A stretch of 53,143 bases of DNA. Source: Abyssibius sp040880065. Its GTDB lineage: Bacteria > Pseudomonadota > Alphaproteobacteria > Rhodobacterales > Rhodobacteraceae. The position numbers were made by a program, and so were the translations under genes. The stretch spans positions 1 to 53,143 of the forward strand of contig JBBDJE010000002.1 in assembly GCA_040880065.1 (NCBI GenBank), read 5' to 3'. Positions 8,412 to 15,921 of the stretch are shown here, piece after piece. The notes below the pieces were generated by a model. It worked only from the letters and a program-made list of their open reading frames with translations, searched no databases and was not told where the DNA came from. The number at the start of each line of letters is the position of its first letter. Position 1 is the first letter of the stretch.

Positions 8412-9455
8412 ATGATGACGAGCATGAAATTTTCGAAAATCTGCATGGCAGGCGTCTCGGCTCTGGCACTTGGCGGCTGTGATGGCGGCTTTGACCTTGG
8501 TGCGGCAAGCGATGTATTTCGCAGCGACCCTATTGCCGTGCCCTCGATTGACCGGCAAACACCCGATGCGCGCGGCGTCATCACCTATGAAACCTACCAA
8601 GTTGTCGTGGCACGCCCTGGCGATACGATAAGCTCGCTTGCCAGCCGTGTTGGTGTTTCGGCCGACGCTTTGGCGCGCCATAACGGCCTGCCGCTGACCT
8701 ATTCACCCAATGATGGCGAAGTGCTGGCCCTGCCGGTGAATGTAGGCGGCGCGGTTGTAACAGGGCCTTCGGGCTGGTCGGAAGATATTGCCGTCAGCGC
8801 TATTGAAGGCGCCGGTGGCGCGTCTGGCAGCGTAGGCCGCCCGACCGACCCGATCCGCCACAGGGTAGAATCGGGTGAAACCGCCTATTCCATTGCGCGG
8901 CAATACAATGTTTCGGTTACGGCGCTTGCCAGTTGGAACGGGCTTGGCCCCGATCTGGCCGTGCGCCCCGGCCAGCAGCTTATTATTCCGGTGCCCGATA
9001 CCAGCACAACGGCCACAACAACAACGACAACACCGCCGCCCGCCAGCACAACAACAACCACAACGCCGCCACCTGCGGCGACAACGCCGCCAGCCGCATC
9101 CGGCACGGCACGCTTTGCCCAGCCGGTTGATGGCACAGTGGCACGCGCTTATTCGGACAGCAACGAGGGCATTGACTATAGCGCCCGTGCCGGGGCCGAA
9201 GTGCGCGCCGCAGCAGCGGGTAGCATTGCGCTGATCTCGAATTCCACCGGCGGTCTCGGCACCATCGTTCTGGTGCGCCATGATGATAATTTCATGACCG
9301 TTTATGCACGCGTGACCGGTGTAAGGGTCACCCAAGGCCAAGCGGTCAGCGCGGGGCAAGTGATTGCGACTGTCGCCCCTGCCGAAAACCCGACCCTGCA
9401 TTTTGAAGTGCGGCGCGGGAATTCCGCTGTCGACCCTGCGCCATACATGCGCTAG
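8412..9455 (+). CDS. LysM/M23 (NlpD-like) lipoprotein with degenerate LytM domain
   Basis: The chosen start gives 347 residues; the frame opens 22 codons earlier inside the end of pcm. A lipobox LALGGC makes Cys 23 the likely lipidated residue. Two LysM domains follow (about residues 62-105 with VVARPGDTISSLASRVGVS, and about 152-198 with HRVESGETAYSIARQYNVS). Next comes a Thr/Pro-rich linker built on ACA/ACC-type repeats, then a C-terminal M23/LytM fold. The zinc site is incomplete: the usual HxGxD is NEGID, the HxH pair is replaced by YARV, and only LHFEVR remains. That points to an amidase activator like NlpD/EnvC and not an active endopeptidase. Gene order surE-pcm-nlpD supports this. Confidence 0.88.
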   Translation: MMTSMKFSKICMAGVSALALGGCDGGFDLGAASDVFRSDPIAVPSIDRQTPDARGVITYETYQVVVARPGDTISSLASRVGVSADALARHNGLPLTYSPNDGEVLALPVNVGGAVVTGPSGWSEDIAVSAIEGAGGASGSVGRPTDPIRHRVESGETAYSIARQYNVSVTALASWNGLGPDLAVRPGQQLIIPVPDTSTTATTTTTTPPPASTTTTTTPPPAATTPPAASGTARFAQPVDGTVARAYSDSNEGIDYSARAGAEVRAAAAGSIALISNSTGGLGTIVLVRHDDNFMTVYARVTGVRVTQGQAVSAGQVIATVAPAENPTLHFEVRRGNSAVDPAPYMR

Positions 9456-9558
9456 AGCATGTTGCAACAAAAGTGGGAACCGGTTTTCTGCATTTAAACA
9501 CGCGTTATCAAAAAGTTAGAGCGTATTGCGTGAATGCAAATGAATGCAACACGCTCTA
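9454..9558. repeat. dispersed ~105-bp intergenic repeat, copy A
   Basis: It begins AGAGCATGTTGCA, overlapping the stop of the LysM/M23 gene. The core is AAGTGGGAACCGGTTTTCTG, and it ends with an imperfect stem: TAGAGCGTATTGCGT pairs with ATGCAACACGCTCTA with two mismatches. A related copy lies at 24208-24312, with the same 5' start, an identical core and the same spacing. The stem could also serve as the terminator between the convergent LysM/M23 and DUF815 genes. It resembles the small palindromic repeats scattered in alphaproteobacterial intergenic regions. Confidence 0.75.
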
Positions 9559-9574
9559 GGCGTCTGGCCCGAGG

Positions 9575-10411
9575 TCAAGATAGCGACTGGCCGCGCCGTC
9601 CGGCCAGATCCTGCACATATTGCCATGCTACGCGGCCCGAGCGCGCGCCGCGCGTTTGCTGCCATTCAATGGCTTCGGCGCGTAAATCTGCCTCCGATAT
9701 ATCCAGTTTGTAATGGTCGCAATAGCCGCGAATCATCGCCAGATACTGGTTTTGATTGCAGGGGTGGAAGCCAAGCCACAGGCCGAAACGATCGGAAAGC
9801 GACACTTTCTCCTCGACCGCCTCGCCGGGGTTGATGGCGGTGGAGCGCTCATTGTCGATCATGTCGCGCGGCATGAGGTGGCGGCGGTTGGATGTAGCAT
9901 AAATCAACACATTTTCGGGGCGGCCCTCAATGCCGCCATCCAGCACGGCCTTCAGGCTTTTGTAATGCGCATCGTCATGTTCAAAGCTCAGATCATCGCA
10001 AAACAGCAGGAACTGCGCCTTCACGCCGCGCAAATGCGTAAGCAGGCGGCCAATGCTGGGCAGGTCTTCGCGGTGAATTTCAATGAGCTTTAGCGTGCCA
10101 AATGTGTCGGCTGCCGCATGAACGGCCTTCACCAGCGAGGATTTGCCCATGCCGCGCGCGCCCCAAAGCAGCACATTATTGGCACCATAACCGCGCGCAA
10201 AGTGCTGGGTGTTGGTCAGCAGCGTATCGCGCGCACGGTCCACACCGTGAAGCAGACCGATATCCACGCGCGAAACCTTGGGCACGGGGCGCAGATTATC
10301 AGGCTCTACCTCCCACACGAAAGCGGTGCTGGCGGAAAAATCGGGCGTCGCCACTGGCGCGGGGGCCATGCGTTCCAGCGCTGTGGCAATACGTTCTTTC
10401 GCCTTGCTCAT
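9575..10411 (-). CDS. DUF815-family AAA ATPase
   Basis: The product is 278 residues. A Walker A (LLWGARGMGKSSLVKAVH, about residue 85) and a Walker B (FLLFCDDLSFE, about 135) are embedded in the family text. Signatures include LLHGVDRARDTLLTNTQHFA, DGGIEGRPENVLIYATSNRR and LSDRFGLWLGFHPCNQNQYL. This is the DUF815 group of AAA proteins, widespread in alpha- and betaproteobacteria and of unproven function. No membrane segment is visible. Its ATG overlaps the stop of tatC (ATGA), so it is almost certainly co-translated with tatABC. The 3' end faces the convergent LysM/M23 gene across the dispersed repeat. Confidence 0.9.
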   Translation of the reverse strand: MSKAKERIATALERMAPAPVATPDFSASTAFVWEVEPDNLRPVPKVSRVDIGLLHGVDRARDTLLTNTQHFARGYGANNVLLWGARGMGKSSLVKAVHAAADTFGTLKLIEIHREDLPSIGRLLTHLRGVKAQFLLFCDDLSFEHDDAHYKSLKAVLDGGIEGRPENVLIYATSNRRHLMPRDMIDNERSTAINPGEAVEEKVSLSDRFGLWLGFHPCNQNQYLAMIRGYCDHYKLDISEADLRAEAIEWQQTRGARSGRVAWQYVQDLAGRRGQSLS

Positions 10412-11367
10412 TCTTCGGCCTTGGTATCCGCTTTTGCACCGTCTTCTTTTGCACCGTCTTCTTTTGCACCGTCTTCTTTTATACCGTCTTCGTCTTCATC
10501 ATCATAATAGCCGTCTTCGCGCAGTTTTTCCTCGCGCTTTTTCTCGACCATTCTGACAAGCAGAATCGACACCTCGTAAAGCCCGTAGACAACCGAGAAC
10601 AGGATCACTTGGGTGATAACATCGGGCGGTGTAACAATCGCGGCCAGCAGCAAAATGCCGACCATTGCATATTTGCGGGTGTTGCCCAGCCCGGCGGATG
10701 AGACCAACCCGGCCTTGCCCATGAGTGTGAGCAATACAGGAAGCTGAAAGCACAGCCCGAAGGCCACAATCATTTTAAGCGTAATATCAAGGGTTTCGTT
10801 GACCTTACCATTGAACACAATGTCTATACCGGCATCTGTTGCAGGCAGGGTATCGGTAATTGTTTCGGTCATTGTTTCGGTCGAACTTACCAAGGCTGCC
10901 AGCAATGAAGGCACATCGGCAAACCCCAAAAAGAAGGTCATAGCCAGCGGAATAACCACGTAATGTGCAAACGCGGCACCCATCAAAAACAGCGCGGGCG
11001 AGGCGATGAGGAAGGGCAAAAACGCCCCCTGCTCGGAGCGATACAGCCCCGGGGCTACAAAGCGCCAAAGCTGGTAGGCTATCACCGGAAAGCCAAGCGC
11101 CAGGCCGCCAACCATCGAAATCCGGATGAGCGTGAAGAAATATTCCTGCGGGGCGGTGTATTGCATCATCGGGTTTTCATTGCCGAGTGCGCGCATCGTG
11201 CTTTCAATTGGCATGAGCAGAAAGCCGAGAATCTGGCTGCCGAAGGTGAAGCAGATCACCATGCCAACAATAAAAGCGATAACCGAATAGATGAGCCGTT
11301 TGCGCAGCTCGGCCAAATGCTCCATCAGCGGTGCGGCGCTGTCGTCGATTTCGTCTTTAACGGCCAT
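10408..11367 (-). CDS. tatC: Sec-independent protein translocase TatC
   Basis: The product is a 319-residue polytopic inner-membrane protein, the receptor for twin-arginine signal peptides. It opens with the conserved MEHLAELRKRLIYSVIAF, with the key Glu in the first cytoplasmic segment. Six transmembrane helices follow, with LGFPVIAYQLWRFVAPGLY and FGLCFQLPVLLTLM as recognisable loops. The C-terminus is longer than in E. coli TatC (258 residues). A charged tail holds repeats of KEDGA encoded by a 15-bp tandem repeat. It overlaps tatB by one base and the DUF815 ATPase by four, so the operon is tightly packed. Confidence 0.97.
   Translation of the reverse strand: MAVKDEIDDSAAPLMEHLAELRKRLIYSVIAFIVGMVICFTFGSQILGFLLMPIESTMRALGNENPMMQYTAPQEYFFTLIRISMVGGLALGFPVIAYQLWRFVAPGLYRSEQGAFLPFLIASPALFLMGAAFAHYVVIPLAMTFFLGFADVPSLLAALVSSTETMTETITDTLPATDAGIDIVFNGKVNETLDITLKMIVAFGLCFQLPVLLTLMGKAGLVSSAGLGNTRKYAMVGILLLAAIVTPPDVITQVILFSVVYGLYEVSILLVRMVEKKREEKLREDGYYDDEDEDGIKEDGAKEDGAKEDGAKADTKAEE
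10431..10491. repeat. 15-bp tandem repeat in the 3' end of tatC
   Basis: The unit GTCTTCTTTTGCACC occurs as exact copies at 10441-10455 and 10456-10470. A near copy lies at 10471-10485, with partial units on both sides. On the minus strand it encodes the repeated DGAKE/KEDGA segment of the TatC cytoplasmic tail. Because 15 bp keeps frame, copy number could vary without breaking the gene. Confidence 0.85.
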
Positions 11368-11954
11368 TATGCATCCTCACCGCTAACGCCAGTGGCGGCG
11401 GCCGCCTTTGGTTTTGTAGCTTTAGGCTTGGCGGTGGTTTTTGTGTTGGCTTTTGCAGCGGGCTTGGTAGCGGGCGCTTTGGCTACCGGCTTCTTTGCAG
11501 CAGGTTTTTTGCCCGCCGGTTTTGTGGCGCTTGTAGTGGCTTTCGCAGCTTCTGGCGCATCGGCCTTTGCCGCATTCTTCACCGCAGGGGCGCTTGTGGC
11601 CGCATTGGCTGCGGTTGCCGGTTTAACTTCAACCGCTTCTTTTGCAGCCTTCTCGGCGATTTTCGCATCGCGCGTGGCCAAAATGCTTTCGGTGTATTTC
11701 TTGTTGCTGTCTTTGATGGCGTTTAGCCCGAGCGGGTCGCCTTTTTTGATGTTCGACAGGCCCTTGGTGGCTTCGGATATACCGGCTTCATCTGCCGCAT
11801 CTTCCATCGAGCGTTGAAAGTCGCGTGCCATACGCCGCGCCTTGCCAACGAATTGGCCAAGCGTGCGGAACATGTTAGGCAGGTCTTTGGGGCCGATCAC
11901 GATCAGCGCCACAATCCCGACCATCATCAGTTCGGTCCAGCCGATATCAAACAT
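11367..11954 (-). CDS. tatB: Sec-independent protein translocase TatB
   Basis: The product is 195 residues. It begins MFDIGWTELMMVGIVALIVI, then GPKDLPNMFRTLGQFVGKAR, the TatB pattern: one N-terminal transmembrane helix with Glu 8, the GPKDLP hinge and an amphipathic helix. TatB works with TatC as the Tat substrate receptor. The C-terminal half, from about residue 100, is a low-complexity Ala/Lys/Pro/Thr tail (KPAGKKPAAKKPVAKAP) with no fold visible. It lies 29 bp downstream of tatA and overlaps tatC by one base. Confidence 0.95.
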   Translation of the reverse strand: MFDIGWTELMMVGIVALIVIGPKDLPNMFRTLGQFVGKARRMARDFQRSMEDAADEAGISEATKGLSNIKKGDPLGLNAIKDSNKKYTESILATRDAKIAEKAAKEAVEVKPATAANAATSAPAVKNAAKADAPEAAKATTSATKPAGKKPAAKKPVAKAPATKPAAKANTKTTAKPKATKPKAAAATGVSGEDA

Positions 11955-11983
11955 CGTCTAAGGCTCCCGCCAAATAGGGTGCC

Positions 11984-12199
11984 TTAGGCTTTGTCTTTTT
12001 CCGTTTCCGGCGTCACGTCAACCGCATCATCGGCAGCAGCGGATTCAATTTCAGCATTGCCGTCTTTGACACCTTTTTTGAAGCTGGTGATCCCCTTGCC
12101 GATTTCGCCCATCAGCGACGAAATTTTGCCGCGGCCAAACAGGACCAGCACGACAACGGTGATAAGCAGCAGGCCCGGAAGGCCAATATTGTTAAGCAT
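11984..12199 (-). CDS. tatA: Sec-independent protein translocase TatA
   Basis: The product is 71 residues from the ATG preceded by GGGAG at 8 nt; an upstream in-frame ATG 12 codons earlier lacks support. The protein has a single transmembrane helix (IGLPGLLLITVVVLVLFG), the FGRGKI hinge and an amphipathic helix (SLMGEIGKGITSFKKGVK), then an acidic tail. TatA oligomerises to form the Tat translocation pathway. It is the first gene of tatA-tatB-tatC-DUF815. A palindrome lies about 80 bp upstream. Confidence 0.95.
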   Translation of the reverse strand: MLNNIGLPGLLLITVVVLVLFGRGKISSLMGEIGKGITSFKKGVKDGNAEIESAAADDAVDVTPETEKDKA

Positions 12200-12275
12200 G
12201 TGTTTTCTCCCAACCGGGCCAGTTGGCCCGTTCACATCAACTATCTAAGGCTTCATGCGGGCGTGTTCAAACCCC

Positions 12276-12296
12276 AATTGGTCTGTTCGACCAATT
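12276..12296. promoter_or_regulatory. 8-bp perfect inverted repeat upstream of tatA
   Basis: AATTGGTC (12276-12283) and GACCAATT (12289-12296) flank TGTTC. It lies 77 bp upstream of the tatA start and just beyond the stop of the ABC ATPase gene. No T-tract follows on either strand, so an operator is likelier than a terminator. TTGGTC/GACCAA half-sites recall FadR-subfamily GntR operators, though the central spacing here is wider. Role is inferred. Confidence 0.45.
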
Positions 12297-12315
12297 TAGG
12301 CGCGAATTTTAACAC

Positions 12316-13401
12316 CTAGCTGCGGGGAAATACGAAACAACGGTCGCGCCGAAGGCTAAGCCAGAGCCGCGTGCCTACCGCCGGCATGAACACACCGGGG
12401 ATCGAGGCGCGCAGCACCGCGCCATCATGCTCCATGACCAGATCAACCAGCGAGTTGCCGCCTAAAAAGCGCGCGCGCTGCACATGGCCGCAGGCAGGCA
12501 CGCCATCTTGCTGCGTGGGCAGCGGGCCTTTGCCCGAACGGTCAAAGTCGATTTTAAGGTGCTGCGGGCGGATGACGATATCCACCGCCATGCCATCGGC
12601 CAGCGCGGGTGTCAGGAAATGGCCAAAGGCGGTTTCGGTTTGCATATTGCGCACCGCGCCGGGAATGACGTTGATATCCGAGAAGAACGCCGCCGCCTGT
12701 TTGTCGGTTGGTGCATTGTAAATGTTATAGGGCGCGCCCTGCTGCACGATATGCCCGTCACGCATGAGCGCGATGTTATCGGCCATGCGCATCGCCTCTT
12801 CCGGCTCATGCGTTACCAGCAAAACGGCGGCCCCCTCGTCCTTGAGTATGGCGAGTGTTTCATCGCGGATGCCGTCGCGCAGGCGGTTATCAAGCCCGGA
12901 AAACGGCTCGTCCATCAGCATGATACGCGGTTTTGGGGCCAGTGCACGGGCCAGAGCCACGCGCTGCTGCTCGCCACCCGACAGCGTGTGCGGATAGGCG
13001 CTGGCCAGATGTTCCAGCCCCACGCGGCGCAATTCCTGCATAGCGCGGCCCGCCTTGTTGGCACCTTTTAGCCCGAATGCCACGTTTTGTTGCACGCTCA
13101 GGTGCGGAAACAGCGCAAAATCCTGAAACATCATGCCTATGCCGCGCTGCTCGGGCGGCATATGGGTTGTCGCATCGGAAATCAGCGTGCCATCGACCAG
13201 AACGTCGCCACTGTCTTGCTGGTCAACCCCTGCCGCAATGCGCAACGTGGTTGATTTTCCGCAGCCCGACGGGCCAAGCAGGCAGGTTACCTGCCCCGGT
13301 TGCAGTTCCAGACTCACACCATCAACCACCCGCCGCCCGCCAAACTGGCGGCAGATATTGCGCAGTTCAAGGCGCGGTGGTGCGGGGGGGGCAGCCTGCA
13401 T
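12316..13401 (-). CDS. ABC transporter ATP-binding protein (FbpC/PotA type)
   Basis: The product is 361 residues. The nucleotide-binding domain spans about 10-235 with Walker A LLGPSGCGKSTTLRIAAG, the Q-loop MMFQDFALFPHLSV, the signature LSGGEQQRVALARAL, Walker B IMLMDEPFSGLD and the switch His in VTHEPEEAMRM. A TOBE-like C-terminal domain follows (about 275-360, with VIRPQHLKIDF). This is the CUT1/FbpC/PotA class of importer ATPases, which act on ferric iron, polyamines, thiosulfate or sugars. No permease or binding protein lies beside it: an SDR gene is upstream and tatA downstream. Its transporter must therefore be encoded elsewhere. Iron uptake (FbpC) is one possibility. Confidence 0.85.
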   Translation of the reverse strand: MQAAPPAPPRLELRNICRQFGGRRVVDGVSLELQPGQVTCLLGPSGCGKSTTLRIAAGVDQQDSGDVLVDGTLISDATTHMPPEQRGIGMMFQDFALFPHLSVQQNVAFGLKGANKAGRAMQELRRVGLEHLASAYPHTLSGGEQQRVALARALAPKPRIMLMDEPFSGLDNRLRDGIRDETLAILKDEGAAVLLVTHEPEEAMRMADNIALMRDGHIVQQGAPYNIYNAPTDKQAAAFFSDINVIPGAVRNMQTETAFGHFLTPALADGMAVDIVIRPQHLKIDFDRSGKGPLPTQQDGVPACGHVQRARFLGGNSLVDLVMEHDGAVLRASIPGVFMPAVGTRLWLSLRRDRCFVFPRS

Positions 13402-13475
13402 TCTAATTCCGATTCATTTCATCAGGTAAGCTGATAGCAAGCCGCCCGCCAAGGCACAAGCCGGGGTTACGCCGG

Positions 13476-14255
13476 TTACATGGTCGAGTTGAACGCCCCA
13501 CCGTCGAGCAGAATGTTTTGCCCGATCATGTAACCCGCATGCTGCGAGCACATGAAGGCGCAAGTCGCCCCAAACTCGGCTGCCGTTCCGTAGCGCCCTG
13601 CAGGGATTGTCGCTTCGCGCGCGGCTTTTGCCTCTTCAATGGTTTTGCCGGTGTTTTTAGCAACTCCACCGTCAAGCTGGATGGCGCGGTCGGTTGCATG
13701 AATACCGGGAAGCAGGTTGTTGATGACAACGCCCCTGCCCGCCACCTGCCGCGCCGTTCCAGCCACATAGCCCGTCAGCCCTGCGCGGGCCGAATTTGAC
13801 AGGCCCAGCACGCCGATGGGTGATTTGACCGACTGGCTGGTGATATTGACAATCCGCCCCCAGCCACGATCAATCATCCCCGGCAGCACGGCCTTCATCA
13901 GCGCAATCGGGGTGAGCATGTTGGCATCCAGCGCTTTTATAAAATCCTCGCGCTCCCAATCGGACCACATGCCCGGGGGTGGGCCGCCTGCGTTGGTGAC
14001 CAGAATATCGGGCGCAGGTGCGGCGGCCAACACGGCCGCGCGGCCCTCTTCGGTGGTAATATCGGCGGCAACCTCGGTTACATCGGCGCCTTTGGCGCGC
14101 AGATCGGCAGCCGTTTTGGCCAGCACGTCCGCATCGCGCCCGTTCAGCACGATTTTTACGCCCGCATCGGCCAGCGCCTCGGCGCAGCCACGCCCCAGCC
14201 CGCGCGACCCTGCACAGACAATTGCTGTTTTCCCTGAAATACCCAAATCCATCAT
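13476..14255 (-). CDS. short-chain dehydrogenase/reductase with altered catalytic motif
   Basis: The product is 259 residues with a Rossmann fold (GKTAIVCAGSRGLGRGCAEA, the TGxxxGxG variant AGSRGLG) and NAG at 88-90. The active-site serine is plausible at NITSQS (about residue 140). The usual YxxxK is missing: aligning GLSNSARAGLTG with the standard YSASKAGL puts Ser at the Tyr position (153) and Arg at the Lys position (157). A group of FabG-like proteins shares this change, so it may be inactive or use another mechanism. AGGAG precedes the start. It is divergent from prfC with 55 bp between. Confidence 0.85.
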   Translation of the reverse strand: MMDLGISGKTAIVCAGSRGLGRGCAEALADAGVKIVLNGRDADVLAKTAADLRAKGADVTEVAADITTEEGRAAVLAAAPAPDILVTNAGGPPPGMWSDWEREDFIKALDANMLTPIALMKAVLPGMIDRGWGRIVNITSQSVKSPIGVLGLSNSARAGLTGYVAGTARQVAGRGVVINNLLPGIHATDRAIQLDGGVAKNTGKTIEEAKAAREATIPAGRYGTAAEFGATCAFMCSQHAGYMIGQNILLDGGAFNSTM

Positions 14256-14310
14256 ATTCTCCTATCTGCCCCCATTGCGCGGGCCTTGCGCGCAGGTTAT
14301 CAGCGCATTC

Positions 14311-15918
14311 ATGTTGGACAATGCCAAAAATACACCCGAATTGCCGCCGGAAATTGCCCGGCGCCGCACATTTGCAATTATCAGCCACCCCGATGCGGGT
14401 AAAACCACGCTGACAGAAAAGTTTTTGCTTTATGGTGGCGCGATCCAGATGGCGGGTCAGGTGCGCGCCAAAGGCGAAGCACGGCGCTCGCGGTCTGACT
14501 TCATCAAGATGGAGCAAGAGCGCGGCATTTCGGTTTCCGCCTCGGCAATGTCGTTTGAATTCAGCGGCTTCTGGTTCAACCTTGTTGACACGCCGGGCCA
14601 TAGCGACTTTTCGGAAGATACCTATCGCACGCTGACAGCGGTTGATGCGGCCGTGATGGTGATTGACGGTGCCAAGGGCGTGGAAAGCCAGACGCAAAAG
14701 CTGTTTGAAGTGTGCCGTCTGCGCGATCTGCCGATTTTGACCTTCTGTAATAAAATGGACCGCGAAAGCCGCGATACATTTGATATTATTGACGAAATCC
14801 AGCAGAATCTGGCCATTGACGTGGCCCCCGCAAGCTGGCCCATCGGCATGGGGCGCGAGTTTTTGGGCTGTTATGACATGCTCCACGACCGGCTGGAACT
14901 GATGAGTCGGGCCGACAAGAATATTCGCGCGCAATCGGTGCAGATCAACGGGTTGGATGACCCGAAAATCGCCGAACACGTGCCGCCGCATTTGCTTGCC
15001 CAACTGCGCGAAGAAGTTGAAATGGCACGCGAATTGCTGCCAGCCTTTGACCGTGAAGCCTTTGCCGAAGGCACGATGACACCGATCTGGTTCGGCTCGG
15101 CCATCAACTCGTTCGGCGTGCAGGAACTTATGACCGGCATTGCCGAATTTGGCCCCGAACCGCAGGTGCGCCCCGCTGAGCCGCGCCCGATTTATCCTGA
15201 TGAACCAAAGGTTTCCGGCTTTGTCTTCAAAGTTCAGGCGAATATGGACCCGAAGCATCGCGACCGTGTGGCCTTTGTGCGGCTATGCTCGGGCCATTTT
15301 TTGCGCGGCATGAAGCTTAAACATGTGCGTTCGGGCAAACCGATGGCCATTTCCAACCCTGTGATGTTTCTGGCCAATGATCGCGAGTTGGCCGAAGACG
15401 CATGGGCGGGTGACATTATCGGCATTCCCAACCACGGGCAGTTGCGCATTGGCGATAGTCTGACCGAGGGCGAAGACCTCAAATTCACCGGCCTGCCCTC
15501 GTTTGCGCCGGAGCTTTTGCAATCGGTCCGCGCGGGTGATCCGATGAAAGCCAAACATCTGGAAAAGGCGCTGACACAGTTTGCCGAAGAAGGTGCGGCC
15601 AAGGTGCTCAAGCCGTTGATCGGCTCGGGCTGGATTGTGGGCGTTGTCGGGCAGTTGCAATTCGACGTGCTGGCCAGCCGGATCGAGAATGAATACGGCC
15701 TGCCGGTGCGCATGGAGCAAACGCAATTTACCTCGGCGCGCTGGGTGCAGGGTGCGCGCGATAAGGTTGATGCCTTCATCAGTGCCAACAAGGGCCATAT
15801 GGCCGCCGACCATGATGGAGACCCGGTGTTTTTAACCCGTCTGCAATGGGATATTGACCGTGTTGTGCGCGACTTCCCCGACATTACCCTGCGCGCCACA
15901 AAGGAAATGCAGGTATAG
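14311..15918 (+). CDS. prfC: peptide chain release factor 3
   Basis: The 535-residue GTPase removes RF1/RF2 from the ribosome after termination. The start MLDNAKNTPELPPEIARRRT fits family length (E. coli 529); the open frame upstream is antisense to the SDR gene. G1 is ISHPDAGKTTLTEKFLLYGG, G3 is DTPGHSDF and G4 is CNKMDRE, followed by domain II and the RF3 C-terminal domain (QLQFDVLASRIENEYGLPV). QERGISVSASAMSF is the RF3 form of switch I. The sulfotransferase-like gene starts 3 bp after its stop. Confidence 0.97.
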   Translation: MLDNAKNTPELPPEIARRRTFAIISHPDAGKTTLTEKFLLYGGAIQMAGQVRAKGEARRSRSDFIKMEQERGISVSASAMSFEFSGFWFNLVDTPGHSDFSEDTYRTLTAVDAAVMVIDGAKGVESQTQKLFEVCRLRDLPILTFCNKMDRESRDTFDIIDEIQQNLAIDVAPASWPIGMGREFLGCYDMLHDRLELMSRADKNIRAQSVQINGLDDPKIAEHVPPHLLAQLREEVEMARELLPAFDREAFAEGTMTPIWFGSAINSFGVQELMTGIAEFGPEPQVRPAEPRPIYPDEPKVSGFVFKVQANMDPKHRDRVAFVRLCSGHFLRGMKLKHVRSGKPMAISNPVMFLANDRELAEDAWAGDIIGIPNHGQLRIGDSLTEGEDLKFTGLPSFAPELLQSVRAGDPMKAKHLEKALTQFAEEGAAKVLKPLIGSGWIVGVVGQLQFDVLASRIENEYGLPVRMEQTQFTSARWVQGARDKVDAFISANKGHMAADHDGDPVFLTRLQWDIDRVVRDFPDITLRATKEMQV

Positions 15919-15921
15919 CAG

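Noticed and set aside
9002..9090. Microsatellite-like ACA/ACC tract as a mobile or CRISPR repeat
   Set aside because: It is in frame and encodes the Thr/Pro linker of the LysM/M23 lipoprotein; there are no spacers.
12276..12296. Rho-independent terminator for the ABC ATPase gene
   Set aside because: No T-run follows the stem on either strand, so an operator reading is preferred.
13870..15258. Minus-strand open frame of 462 codons opposite prfC and SDR
   Set aside because: It runs antisense to the motif-rich prfC and the SDR gene and shows no conserved motif; high GC produces such long shadows.
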